Assembly (NCBI RefSeq): GCF_946477935.1
Contig: NZ_CAMLAC010000017.1
Location: 1 to 33,087, forward strand
Direction of reading: 5' to 3'
Source of the DNA: an uncultured Sphingomonas sp.
Lineage (GTDB): Bacteria; Pseudomonadota; Alphaproteobacteria; Sphingomonadales; Sphingomonadaceae
Length of the DNA: 33,087 nucleotides
Program-made: the position numbers and the translations under genes
Notes under the pieces: model-generated
What the model saw: only the letters and a program-made list of their open reading frames with translations
The model's database searches: none
What the model was told of the DNA's origin: nothing
Shown: positions 15,208 through 22,778 of the stretch, piece by piece
Layout of the letters: each line of letters opens with the position of its first letter
Position numbering within the stretch: the stretch's first letter is position 1

Positions 15208-17720
15208 TTCGGCAACTCCGTGTCCTGACCCGTCACGTTGAACGACACCCATTGGCCCGGCGCCGTCTCCGGCTGGCCGCCGCCGATCCACAGGCGGTAG
15301 TCGCCCGGTACGACATGGCGGCGCCCGTCACGATCGACCACGCTCATCCCGCGCGGATCGATCGTGAAGCGTGCGGTGATCGCCTTGCCGGCCTTTGGCG
15401 CGACGCGGGTGAAGCCGACGAGCTGGCGTTGCAGTACCGGCGCGGTCATCGTGCCGGGCTTCTGCGCGGGCGGCACCAGATAGGCCTGCACCACCTCCTC
15501 GCCGTCGCGCGCACCGGCATTGGTGACGCGCGCGGTGACGGTCAGGGTCTGGCCCGCAGCGACGCTGGCCGGCGCCTGCACCGCATCATAGCCGAAGCGG
15601 GTATAGGACAGGCCGTGACCGAAGCCCCACATCGGCGTGCCGGTGAAGTAGCGATAGGTGCGCTCCTTCATGCCGTAATCGACAAAGGCGGGCAGGTCGG
15701 TCGTCGCCTTGTACACGGTGACGGGCAGGCGGCCCGACGGGCTGGTGGTGCCCGCCAGGATCTCACCCAGCGCGGTGCCGCCGGCCTCGCCCGGATACCA
15801 GATCGTCAGGATCGATTCGGCCAGCGCAGGGTCGACCGTCACCGCGCTGCCGCTCGCCAGCACCAGCACGACCGGCTTGCCCGTCGCCTTCAGCGCGGCG
15901 AGCAGCCGCTGTTGCGCGGGTGGGATCATGATGTCGGTCCGGTCGCCGCCGACGAAGCCGGGCACCTGCACCTGAAGCGCCTCGCCCTCCAGATCGGGTG
16001 ACAGGCCGCCGACGACCACCGCGACATCCGCGCTCTCGGCCGCCTTCACCGCCTCGGCGATCATCGGCGCTTCGGGGGGAAGCCAGAGCAGGCGGAAGCT
16101 TTCATCCTCGCTGGCATGGTCCAGCGTCAGGTCGAAGGGCTGGGGGGTGCCGTCGCTGTCCCAGGCGATCTCGACCCGGCCCTTGGGGATCGCGCCGTCG
16201 TGCAGCATGCGTCCGCCGATCGACAGGCGTGCGGTGTCGTGCGCCGTGCAATTCTTCCAGCACTGCGCCTGGTCGAGCATCAGCCGGTACGCGCCCGGTC
16301 CCGGCGGGGTGATCGTGCCCGTCCAGCGGCCGACCCAGCCCGTTGCCGGCAGGCCCTCGGTCGGGGGCACGCGGGTGATGTCCAGGTCGATCTTGCGCGC
16401 CCGTTCGCTCTTCACCACGCGCCCGCCGACGCTGTACGTCGCCGTCAGATCCTTCAGCGCAGTCTCGGGCAGCACCACGGGTGCGCCGTCCGCCAGCACC
16501 GACCCTTGCGCATAGGCGACCTGGCCGAACTTGGCGCGGATTCCCTCCAGCGGCGTGACGGGGCGTGCGGTGGTGCCGTGGTAATTGCCCTGCAACACGC
16601 CCAGATCATCGGCATTGGCGCCGATCACCGCCAGCCGGGTGCCCGGCTTCAGCGGCAGGCGGTCGCCCTCGTTCTTCAGCAGGACGATGCTCTTGCGCGC
16701 GGCTTCCAGCGCCAGCGCGCGGTGCGCAGGCTTGCCGATCTCGGTCGGCTTGATCCGGCTCCACGGGCTCGTCGCGCCGAATGCGATGCCGAGCGCCCGG
16801 CGTGCCTCCAGCGAGCGGGCAAGCGCGGTATCCACCTCCGCCTCGGTGATGAGGCCGCGGCGCACCGCTTCGGGCAGCGCGGCATAGGCGTTGCCGCAGT
16901 TCAGGTCGTTGCCGCCCTTGATCGCCGCCGCCGAGGCGCCCGCTCCGTCCAGCCGGTAATGGTGGAACATGTGGATGTTCGCCACCGCGTCGCAGTCCGA
17001 CACGGTAAAGCCCTTGAACCCCCAGTCGCGACGCACCCGGACGTTGAGCAGATCGGAAGAAGCGCAGGCCGGCGTGCCGTGGATCGAATTGTACGCGCAC
17101 ATCAGCGAACGCGCCTTGCCGTCGATCACCGCCATGCGGAAGGCGGGCAGGTATGTGGCCTCCACATCCTGCGGGCTGGGATCGACATCGAAGCCGTCGC
17201 GCCCGGCTTCCGGCCCGCTATGCACCGCCAGATGCTTGGGCGTGGCGATGACCTTGGGGTATCGGGGGTCGGGCCCCTGCAGACCTTGCACGAAGGCGAC
17301 GCCCAGCTTGCCCGTCAGATACGGGTCTTCGCCGTACGTTTCCTGCCCCCGGCCCCAGCGCGGATCGCGGAAGATGTTGATGTTGGGCGACCAGATGGTC
17401 AGCCCTTCATAGATGCGGCGATCGGCGCTTGCCGGCTTGGTGTTGAACTTCGCGCGCGCCTCGGTCGCCACCACGTCGCCGATCTTGCCGACCAGCGCGG
17501 TGTCCCAGGTCGCGGCCATGCCGATCGCCTGCGGAAAGACGGTGGCATGGCCATTGCGCGCGAGGCCGTGCAGACCCTCGCTCCACCAGTCATAGGCGGG
17601 CAGCCCGGCCTGCGCGTCCGCCGGCGCAGTGCTTTGCAGTTGTGCGGCCTTTTCCTCGATCGTCATCGTCGCGATCGCGGTGGTGACGGGGTCTGCGGTT
17701 GCGAGCAGCAGCCAGATCAT
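15204..17720 (-). CDS. GH3 beta-xylosidase-like enzyme with PA14 insert
   Basis: Retaining exo-glycosidase, 838 residues. The N-terminal barrel carries AYDWWSEGLHGLARNG, NINIFRDPRWGRGQETYGED, TPKHLAVHSGPE and FKGFTVSDCDAV, with the nucleophile Asp at about 242. This motif set is typical of the beta-xylosidase/arabinofuranosidase branch of GH3 rather than BglX. A PA14-like domain interrupts the second domain at about 430-560 (WVGRWTGTITPPGPGAYRL, SIGGRMLHDG), and a fibronectin-like tail follows GFGHGLSYTRFGYD. In an N-glycan operon a beta-xylosidase would suit the core beta-1,2-xylose of plant glycans; that role is inferred. The leader is odd: only about nine hydrophobic residues (MIWLLLATADP), with no positive charge. 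ATG at 17720 overlaps the GH2 stop (ATGA), and the stop overlaps the GH125 start. Confidence 0.92.
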   Translation of the reverse strand: MIWLLLATADPVTTAIATMTIEEKAAQLQSTAPADAQAGLPAYDWWSEGLHGLARNGHATVFPQAIGMAATWDTALVGKIGDVVATEARAKFNTKPASADRRIYEGLTIWSPNINIFRDPRWGRGQETYGEDPYLTGKLGVAFVQGLQGPDPRYPKVIATPKHLAVHSGPEAGRDGFDVDPSPQDVEATYLPAFRMAVIDGKARSLMCAYNSIHGTPACASSDLLNVRVRRDWGFKGFTVSDCDAVANIHMFHHYRLDGAGASAAAIKGGNDLNCGNAYAALPEAVRRGLITEAEVDTALARSLEARRALGIAFGATSPWSRIKPTEIGKPAHRALALEAARKSIVLLKNEGDRLPLKPGTRLAVIGANADDLGVLQGNYHGTTARPVTPLEGIRAKFGQVAYAQGSVLADGAPVVLPETALKDLTATYSVGGRVVKSERARKIDLDITRVPPTEGLPATGWVGRWTGTITPPGPGAYRLMLDQAQCWKNCTAHDTARLSIGGRMLHDGAIPKGRVEIAWDSDGTPQPFDLTLDHASEDESFRLLWLPPEAPMIAEAVKAAESADVAVVVGGLSPDLEGEALQVQVPGFVGGDRTDIMIPPAQQRLLAALKATGKPVVLVLASGSAVTVDPALAESILTIWYPGEAGGTALGEILAGTTSPSGRLPVTVYKATTDLPAFVDYGMKERTYRYFTGTPMWGFGHGLSYTRFGYDAVQAPASVAAGQTLTVTARVTNAGARDGEEVVQAYLVPPAQKPGTMTAPVLQRQLVGFTRVAPKAGKAITARFTIDPRGMSVVDRDGRRHVVPGDYRLWIGGGQPETAPGQWVSFNVTGQDTELPK

Positions 17721-20308
17721 TTGCGGTTCCCCAGGGTGCGCACGGTGAGCGCCTTTTTGAGTGTGGCGGGCGAGGCATCGGAGGTGACGGTGAGCGTGCG
17801 GCTTTCACCCGGCAACAGGTCGAACCCGTCATCGGACGGCTGTGCCGCCACCGCGCCGAAATCGAGCATCACCGCGCGGGCGAGATTCTTGGCGGTGACG
17901 GTCACGTCACGGCCCTGCCAGCGAACCGTGATACCCGGATCGGGCCAGGCGATCGCCTTGGGCAGCACGCGCTCGACGATGCGGCGGCTGACCACCTGAT
18001 CGCCGATCAGCAGTTCGGCGACGCCGTAGCTCGCCTCGGGTGCCGCGCCCGCGAACAGCGTCGTATCGGGTACGCTCACCGCCTCGCCGGCGGAGAGCGG
18101 CGCCAGTGTCACGTCGCCCGATTGTTCGCCCAAAGCGTGCCCGTCCATGCCGAACCCGCGCACCCGCCAGCGGGCCGCGATCGGCGTCGTCGCGTCGGAG
18201 ACGAGCGCGATGCGGGTCGCACCGTCCTTGTGCTCGGCGACGATCGCCTGGGCTGCGAAGAAGCGCTTCATCTCGTGGTGGAGCAGCTTCCACTGGCCGT
18301 TATAATCGATGCTCGACCACGACACGACCGGCCAGACATCGTTCAACTGCCAGTAGAGCGAGCCCAGCGTCACCGGCCGGCAGGCGCGGTGATGGAGTGC
18401 GGCGAGCGAGATCGCCTGCGCCTGGTTGACCTGCGACAGATAGGCGAAGTCGGCAAAGTTCTTCGGCTCGCCCAGGCGTTCGCGGATGTAGAACATCAGC
18501 CGCTCATTGCCTTCGCCCGCCAGGAACTTCTGGTGCGCCTTCATCACCGGGCTGTCGAACTTCAGGTCCAGCGTGCCGGCGAAGTCCTTGATCGTCGACA
18601 GGTCCGGCGTGCCCTGAAAGCCATATTCCGACATGAAGCGCGGGCAACTGTCCAGATAACGCTCGACCGGCTTCGACCCCGACCATACGTCCCAGAAATG
18701 CCGGTCGGCATCTGCATCGGTATCCACCGGACCTTCATAGTCGGTGGAAGGTGAATTGGGCCAATACGGTACGCCCGGATCGAAGTCGCGCACCGCCTGG
18801 CGCAGCACGCGGTCGAACAGCACCGCCATGCCGGTGCCGATCCGCTCCTGCTCGTCCGCCCCAACCCGCTTCTTGAACGCCTTGCGGTCGGACCAGTTCT
18901 CCCAGCCCGCCAGCACCTCGTTGCCGCCCGCCCACAACACGATCGAGGGATGGCCGGACACGCGCGCGACCTGCTCCTCCGCCTCGATCCGCACATTCTC
19001 GCGGAAGTCCTTGTCCGGCGGCGTCACCGCGCCGCCGAACATGAAGTCGGACCAGATCATCAGACCCAGCTCGTCGGCCGCATCGAAGAACGCATCGGGC
19101 AGATAATACCCGCCGCCCCAGATGCGGATCATGTTCATGTTGACCGCTTTGGCGTCGGCCAGCATCTTGCGCATGGCGTCTGCCGTGACGCGCGAGGGAA
19201 AGCTGTCGAACGGGATCAGGTTCGCGCCCTTGGCGAAGATCGGCGTGCCGTTCACCTTGAAGCCGAAGCTGCCGTCCTTGCGGATCAGCTCCACGGTGCG
19301 CAGGCCGATCCGGCGCTGCGCGCTGTCGCTGGCCTGTCCGTTCTCCACCAGCGTGCCGGTCACGCGGTAGAGCGGCTGCGCGCCGTACCCGACCGGTTGC
19401 CAGCGCTGCGGATTGGTGATGCTCAGCGGTATGCTGACCCGGTTCATGCCGGGGGCCAGCGTGACCACCTGTTCGGCGTTGACCGCCGCGCCGTTCGGTC
19501 CGGTCACCGCGGCGCGCAACGTCGCGGGGCCGGCGGTGTCGGCCATCACCTCGAACTCGGCGGCCAGCCGTGCCTCGCCGTCGTTGAGCGCGATCTGGTT
19601 GACCCGGAACTGCGCGACGCGGGCATCGTCCCACGCTTCCAGCTTCACCGGCCCCGACGGACCGACGTTCAGGATGCGGGGGCCCCAGTCCCAGCCATAA
19701 TGATATTTCGCCTTGCGGATATAGGGGGAGGTCTGCTTGCCCTTGGGCTCGTCGCCGAAGAAGCTGTCATATTCGCCGGGGAGCGGGTTCGCCTCTGCCA
19801 GCACCTTGGGCTGCAGCGTCGCGATCGGCGGGGCGAAGCGGATCGTGATCGTGTTGCGACCCGGCTTCAGCCACGGCTTGGCATCGATCCGCCAGGTGCG
19901 GTGCGCATTGTCGGCCTTCAGCACCGCCTGCCCGTTCACCGACACGGTGGCAAAGGTGTCCAGCCCCTCGAACACCAGATCGAGGTGATCGCGCGCCGCC
20001 ATGTCGGCGCTCACGTCCAGCATGCGGACATATTGCCAGCCGGTGCGGCCGACCCACTGGATTGCCGCCTCGTTCAGTCCCTTGAACGGATCGGGCACCC
20101 GCTTCGCGGCGATCAGGTCCTGCTGCACCGTGCCGGGCACGCGCGCCGGCAGCCACTTCGCCTCGCGCGGGTGCGCCTTGGCGGCGGCGGTGTCGGCGGG
20201 ATCGATCCGCACCGTCCAGCCGTCGTTCAGCGGCACCACCGATTTTGGCGCGGCGACGGCGGCCGTGGAGGCGAGCAGCAGCGGCAGGGCGAGCATCCAG
20301 GCGCGCAT
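17717..20308 (-). CDS. GH2 beta-mannosidase
   Basis: Cleaves the beta-1,4-linked mannose of the N-glycan core (Man-beta-1,4-GlcNAc), retaining. About 863 residues with a Sec signal (MRAWMLALPLLLASTAAVA). The N-terminal sugar-binding domain has the beta-mannosidase marks ARVPGTVQQDLI and YHYGWDWGPRILNVG. In the catalytic barrel, MIRIWGGGYYLPDAFFDAAD is followed by SIVLWAGGNEVLAG (acid/base Glu about 464) and FMSEYGFQGTPD (nucleophile Glu about 561). A WQLNDVWPVVSWSSIDY stretch is also typical. The ATG at 20308 sits in TGATG with the GH20 stop and has GGAGG seven bases upstream; a GTG at 20311 is a possible alternative. Second gene of the operon. Confidence 0.94.
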   Translation of the reverse strand: MRAWMLALPLLLASTAAVAAPKSVVPLNDGWTVRIDPADTAAAKAHPREAKWLPARVPGTVQQDLIAAKRVPDPFKGLNEAAIQWVGRTGWQYVRMLDVSADMAARDHLDLVFEGLDTFATVSVNGQAVLKADNAHRTWRIDAKPWLKPGRNTITIRFAPPIATLQPKVLAEANPLPGEYDSFFGDEPKGKQTSPYIRKAKYHYGWDWGPRILNVGPSGPVKLEAWDDARVAQFRVNQIALNDGEARLAAEFEVMADTAGPATLRAAVTGPNGAAVNAEQVVTLAPGMNRVSIPLSITNPQRWQPVGYGAQPLYRVTGTLVENGQASDSAQRRIGLRTVELIRKDGSFGFKVNGTPIFAKGANLIPFDSFPSRVTADAMRKMLADAKAVNMNMIRIWGGGYYLPDAFFDAADELGLMIWSDFMFGGAVTPPDKDFRENVRIEAEEQVARVSGHPSIVLWAGGNEVLAGWENWSDRKAFKKRVGADEQERIGTGMAVLFDRVLRQAVRDFDPGVPYWPNSPSTDYEGPVDTDADADRHFWDVWSGSKPVERYLDSCPRFMSEYGFQGTPDLSTIKDFAGTLDLKFDSPVMKAHQKFLAGEGNERLMFYIRERLGEPKNFADFAYLSQVNQAQAISLAALHHRACRPVTLGSLYWQLNDVWPVVSWSSIDYNGQWKLLHHEMKRFFAAQAIVAEHKDGATRIALVSDATTPIAARWRVRGFGMDGHALGEQSGDVTLAPLSAGEAVSVPDTTLFAGAAPEASYGVAELLIGDQVVSRRIVERVLPKAIAWPDPGITVRWQGRDVTVTAKNLARAVMLDFGAVAAQPSDDGFDLLPGESRTLTVTSDASPATLKKALTVRTLGNRK

Positions 20309-22638
20309 CACTGCGCCTCCGTCAGCGTCATGCGTTCCACGGTATAGATCGGGTCGCTGGTCGGTGCGGTGAATTGCAGGCAGATGGTCTTGTCTCCCTT
20401 GTCCGTCTGGGTGGCGTCCATTGCGGGGAATTGTCCTGAAAAGCGCATGCGCTGCGGCGCGGTGGCGGGGTCGGGCAGGGGGAAGCTGCCCGCGATGATC
20501 GGCTTTGGCGCATCCGTGTCGGACGGGGCCTTGCAGCCGACCAGCACCAGCAGTTCGCCATGCGGGGTGACGCTATAGTGGCGGCGCACCTGGTCGAATT
20601 CATGCGCCAGCCCGTAATGCCGGGCCAGCCGCGCGACCTCGATCGTATAGCCCTTGGCGATGTCGACCGGCGCCTCCGGATAGGCGGTGCAATTGTCGAA
20701 GATGTTGACGTTGTAGGCGGGGCCGTTGGCGGTCGCATCCGGGGTCAGCGCGACGCGCAGGTTGAGCTTGCCGCCCGGGCAGGCGACCATGTCCGAACTC
20801 GTCCGCGTCAACAGCGCGGGGCGGGCGGTGGCGAAGTCGCGCACCCCCGCCAGTTGCTGACCATCGGCGCCGAACGGCGCGGCGCGGATCGTCGCGCCGG
20901 GCTTCATCGTCAGCGCCGTGGTGTAGCGCCTCGACCGCGCGGTCGGCTCGGTGCCGTCGAGCGTATAGCGGATCGTGCCCTGCGGCGCCTGCTGCTCCAG
21001 CGACACGCGCACGCTGTTCGCACGCAGCGCCTGCCCACGCGTATCCGCCAGTCGGTATTCGACCGCCAAGGCGCTGTCCGCCACCTCGACCCCGGCGCGC
21101 TCCCACCGCTGCATCTGCGGCACCAACCGGGATACGAAGCCGGGAAAGTCGCGCGGACGCTGGATCCAGCCATTCTCCGCAATCGCCGCGATGCGCGGGA
21201 AGACGGCGTGCTGCACCTGCCAGGGCGTGACGAAATATTCGCTCCACCCGTTCATCTGCACGCCCAGCACATGATGCGCCTTGTCCGCCGGAATGCCCGC
21301 CGGCATCGGATCATAGGCATAGACATCGGCCAGCGTCTTGATCTCCGACCAGCGGCCCGGCGGCTCGTTGCCCTGGGTGCTCTGCATGCTGTCCAGATAC
21401 AGGATCGGGGATGGAGACAGCACTACGTCATGGTCCTGGCGCACCGCCTCCACCGCGCCCTTCTCGCCGCGCCACGACATCACCGTGGCCGATGGCGGCA
21501 GGCCGCCCTCCAATATCTCGTCCCAGCCGATCAGGCGGCGGCCCTTGCTCGCCAGATATTTGCCGAACTCGTCGATCACCCAGCTTTGCAGGCCGTTTTC
21601 GGTCGAAATGTTCAGCGCCTTCATCTGCGCCTGCACCTCGGGCGAGCGCTCCCACTGGTCCTTCACCGCCTCGTCACCGCCGAGATGGATATAGGTGCCG
21701 GGAAACACGTCGATCAGCTCGTCCAACACGTTGCGGATGAACGCCATGCCCGCCGGATTGGGGTTCAGCAGATAGGGCATCACCCCCCATTCGTTGCTGA
21801 CCGGCGGCCGGTTGCCCAGCACGCCGATCTCCGGGTAGGCGGCGACCAGCGCCTGCGCATGGCCGGGCAGGTCGATCTCCGGCACGACCGTGATGCCCCG
21901 GTCGGCGGCATAGGCGACCAGCCCGCGCAGTTCGTCCTGCGTGTAGAAGCCACCGTGGCGCGTCGTCGGTGCCGGACCGCCGGTGGAGGGGGGTGTGCGC
22001 CACGCCCCGATCTCGGTCAGTTTGGGATAGCGTTTCACCTCGAACCGCCATCCCTGATCGTCGGTCAGGTGCAGGTGCAGCGTGTTCAGCTTCACCGCCG
22101 CCATCTGGTCGACGATGCGCTTGATCTCGGCCAGCGGCTGGAAATGACGCACCGGATCGACCAGCAGCCCGCGCCAGGCGAAGCGCGGTGCGTCGTCGAT
22201 CGTCACCGCGGGAACGCGCACCGGCTTGCCCATCGCATTGTCGGGACTGAGCAACTGCGTCAGCGTCATCGCGCCGTGGACGAATCCGGCGGGCCTGGAG
22301 GCGGTGATCCGGATGCCGCCCGGCTGCACGACCAGTCGGTAGGCCTCCGCGCCCGCAATCGCGTCGTCCTGCGCGAAGACGATCCGCGCATCGCCCTCGG
22401 CAGGGGCCAGCGCGATGCCGCGCACGGTGCGGACGTGATCGACCAGCAGCCGTGCCGCGGCCTGCGCCTGCGGGGTTTGCGTGGCCACGGTGGTGCCCGC
22501 GGAAACGGTGATGCTGCCTGAGCCACGCGTCACCGTCTGCGGCATGGGCAGCAGCTTCATCGGCGCCTGCGCAGCGGCCGGTGCGGTGAATGCTAGCACC
22601 AGTCCCAGTCCGATCGATGCCGTCGCCGCTCGACGCAT
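20308..22638 (-). CDS. GH20 beta-N-acetylhexosaminidase
   Basis: Releases terminal beta-linked GlcNAc (or GalNAc) by substrate-assisted catalysis. 776 residues with a Sec signal (to about residue 24, FTAPAAAQA). A GH20b alpha/beta domain (about 28-150) precedes the barrel, which shows FAWRGLLVDPVRHFQPLAEI, LNTLHLHLTDDQGWRFEVK, VVPEIDLPGHAQALVAAYPE and YIHLGGDEAVKDQW, with the catalytic Asp-Glu pair at about 322-323. A chitobiase-type C-terminal domain follows (RYTLDGTEPTARS), then a further beta-rich module of about 150 residues. AAGGGG is five bases before the ATG. It is the first gene of the six-enzyme operon; its likely jobs are antennary GlcNAc and the chitobiose core. Confidence 0.95.
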   Translation of the reverse strand: MRRAATASIGLGLVLAFTAPAAAQAPMKLLPMPQTVTRGSGSITVSAGTTVATQTPQAQAAARLLVDHVRTVRGIALAPAEGDARIVFAQDDAIAGAEAYRLVVQPGGIRITASRPAGFVHGAMTLTQLLSPDNAMGKPVRVPAVTIDDAPRFAWRGLLVDPVRHFQPLAEIKRIVDQMAAVKLNTLHLHLTDDQGWRFEVKRYPKLTEIGAWRTPPSTGGPAPTTRHGGFYTQDELRGLVAYAADRGITVVPEIDLPGHAQALVAAYPEIGVLGNRPPVSNEWGVMPYLLNPNPAGMAFIRNVLDELIDVFPGTYIHLGGDEAVKDQWERSPEVQAQMKALNISTENGLQSWVIDEFGKYLASKGRRLIGWDEILEGGLPPSATVMSWRGEKGAVEAVRQDHDVVLSPSPILYLDSMQSTQGNEPPGRWSEIKTLADVYAYDPMPAGIPADKAHHVLGVQMNGWSEYFVTPWQVQHAVFPRIAAIAENGWIQRPRDFPGFVSRLVPQMQRWERAGVEVADSALAVEYRLADTRGQALRANSVRVSLEQQAPQGTIRYTLDGTEPTARSRRYTTALTMKPGATIRAAPFGADGQQLAGVRDFATARPALLTRTSSDMVACPGGKLNLRVALTPDATANGPAYNVNIFDNCTAYPEAPVDIAKGYTIEVARLARHYGLAHEFDQVRRHYSVTPHGELLVLVGCKAPSDTDAPKPIIAGSFPLPDPATAPQRMRFSGQFPAMDATQTDKGDKTICLQFTAPTSDPIYTVERMTLTEAQ

Positions 22639-22714
22639 GCCTGCCCCTTGGTTCCGTTTTGGTATTAGGAGGTATCATGCATAGAAGCGGCGAGTACGTC
22701 CATGCCCCTGACCC
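22639..22714 (-). promoter_or_regulatory. candidate promoter and half-sites upstream of the GH operon
   Basis: Between the receptor terminator and the GH20 start, the minus strand reads TGGACG (22697-22702), 17 bases, then CATGAT (22674-22679), a fair sigma-70-like pair (4 of 6 in each hexamer). Over and just beyond the -10 element lie two directly repeated GGTAT units on the plus strand (22661-22665 and 22671-22675). They share the core of the GGTATA palindrome at 25683-25703, so binding of the GntR regulator here is possible, though the arrangement is direct, not inverted. Confidence 0.35.
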
Positions 22715-22757
22715 AAAAAAACCAAGGCCGGCCGCGTCATGAAAAACGCGACCGGCC
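22715..22757 (-). terminator. rho-independent terminator of the second TonB receptor gene
   Basis: On the minus strand, 21 bases after the receptor stop, GGCCGGTCGCGT pairs with ACGCGGCCGGCC (22746-22757 with 22726-22737; one G-T wobble) around an 8-base loop, then TTGG and seven T (plus-strand A, 22715-22721). This is the best intrinsic terminator in the window and separates the receptor transcript from the GH20-led operon. Confidence 0.85.
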
Positions 22758-22778
22758 CAACAGGTTAAGTCTGACGGA

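Noticed and set aside
20560..22521. Long plus-strand open frame opposite the GH20 gene
   Set aside because: Same reasoning: composition of an antisense frame and a firmly identified gene on the other strand.
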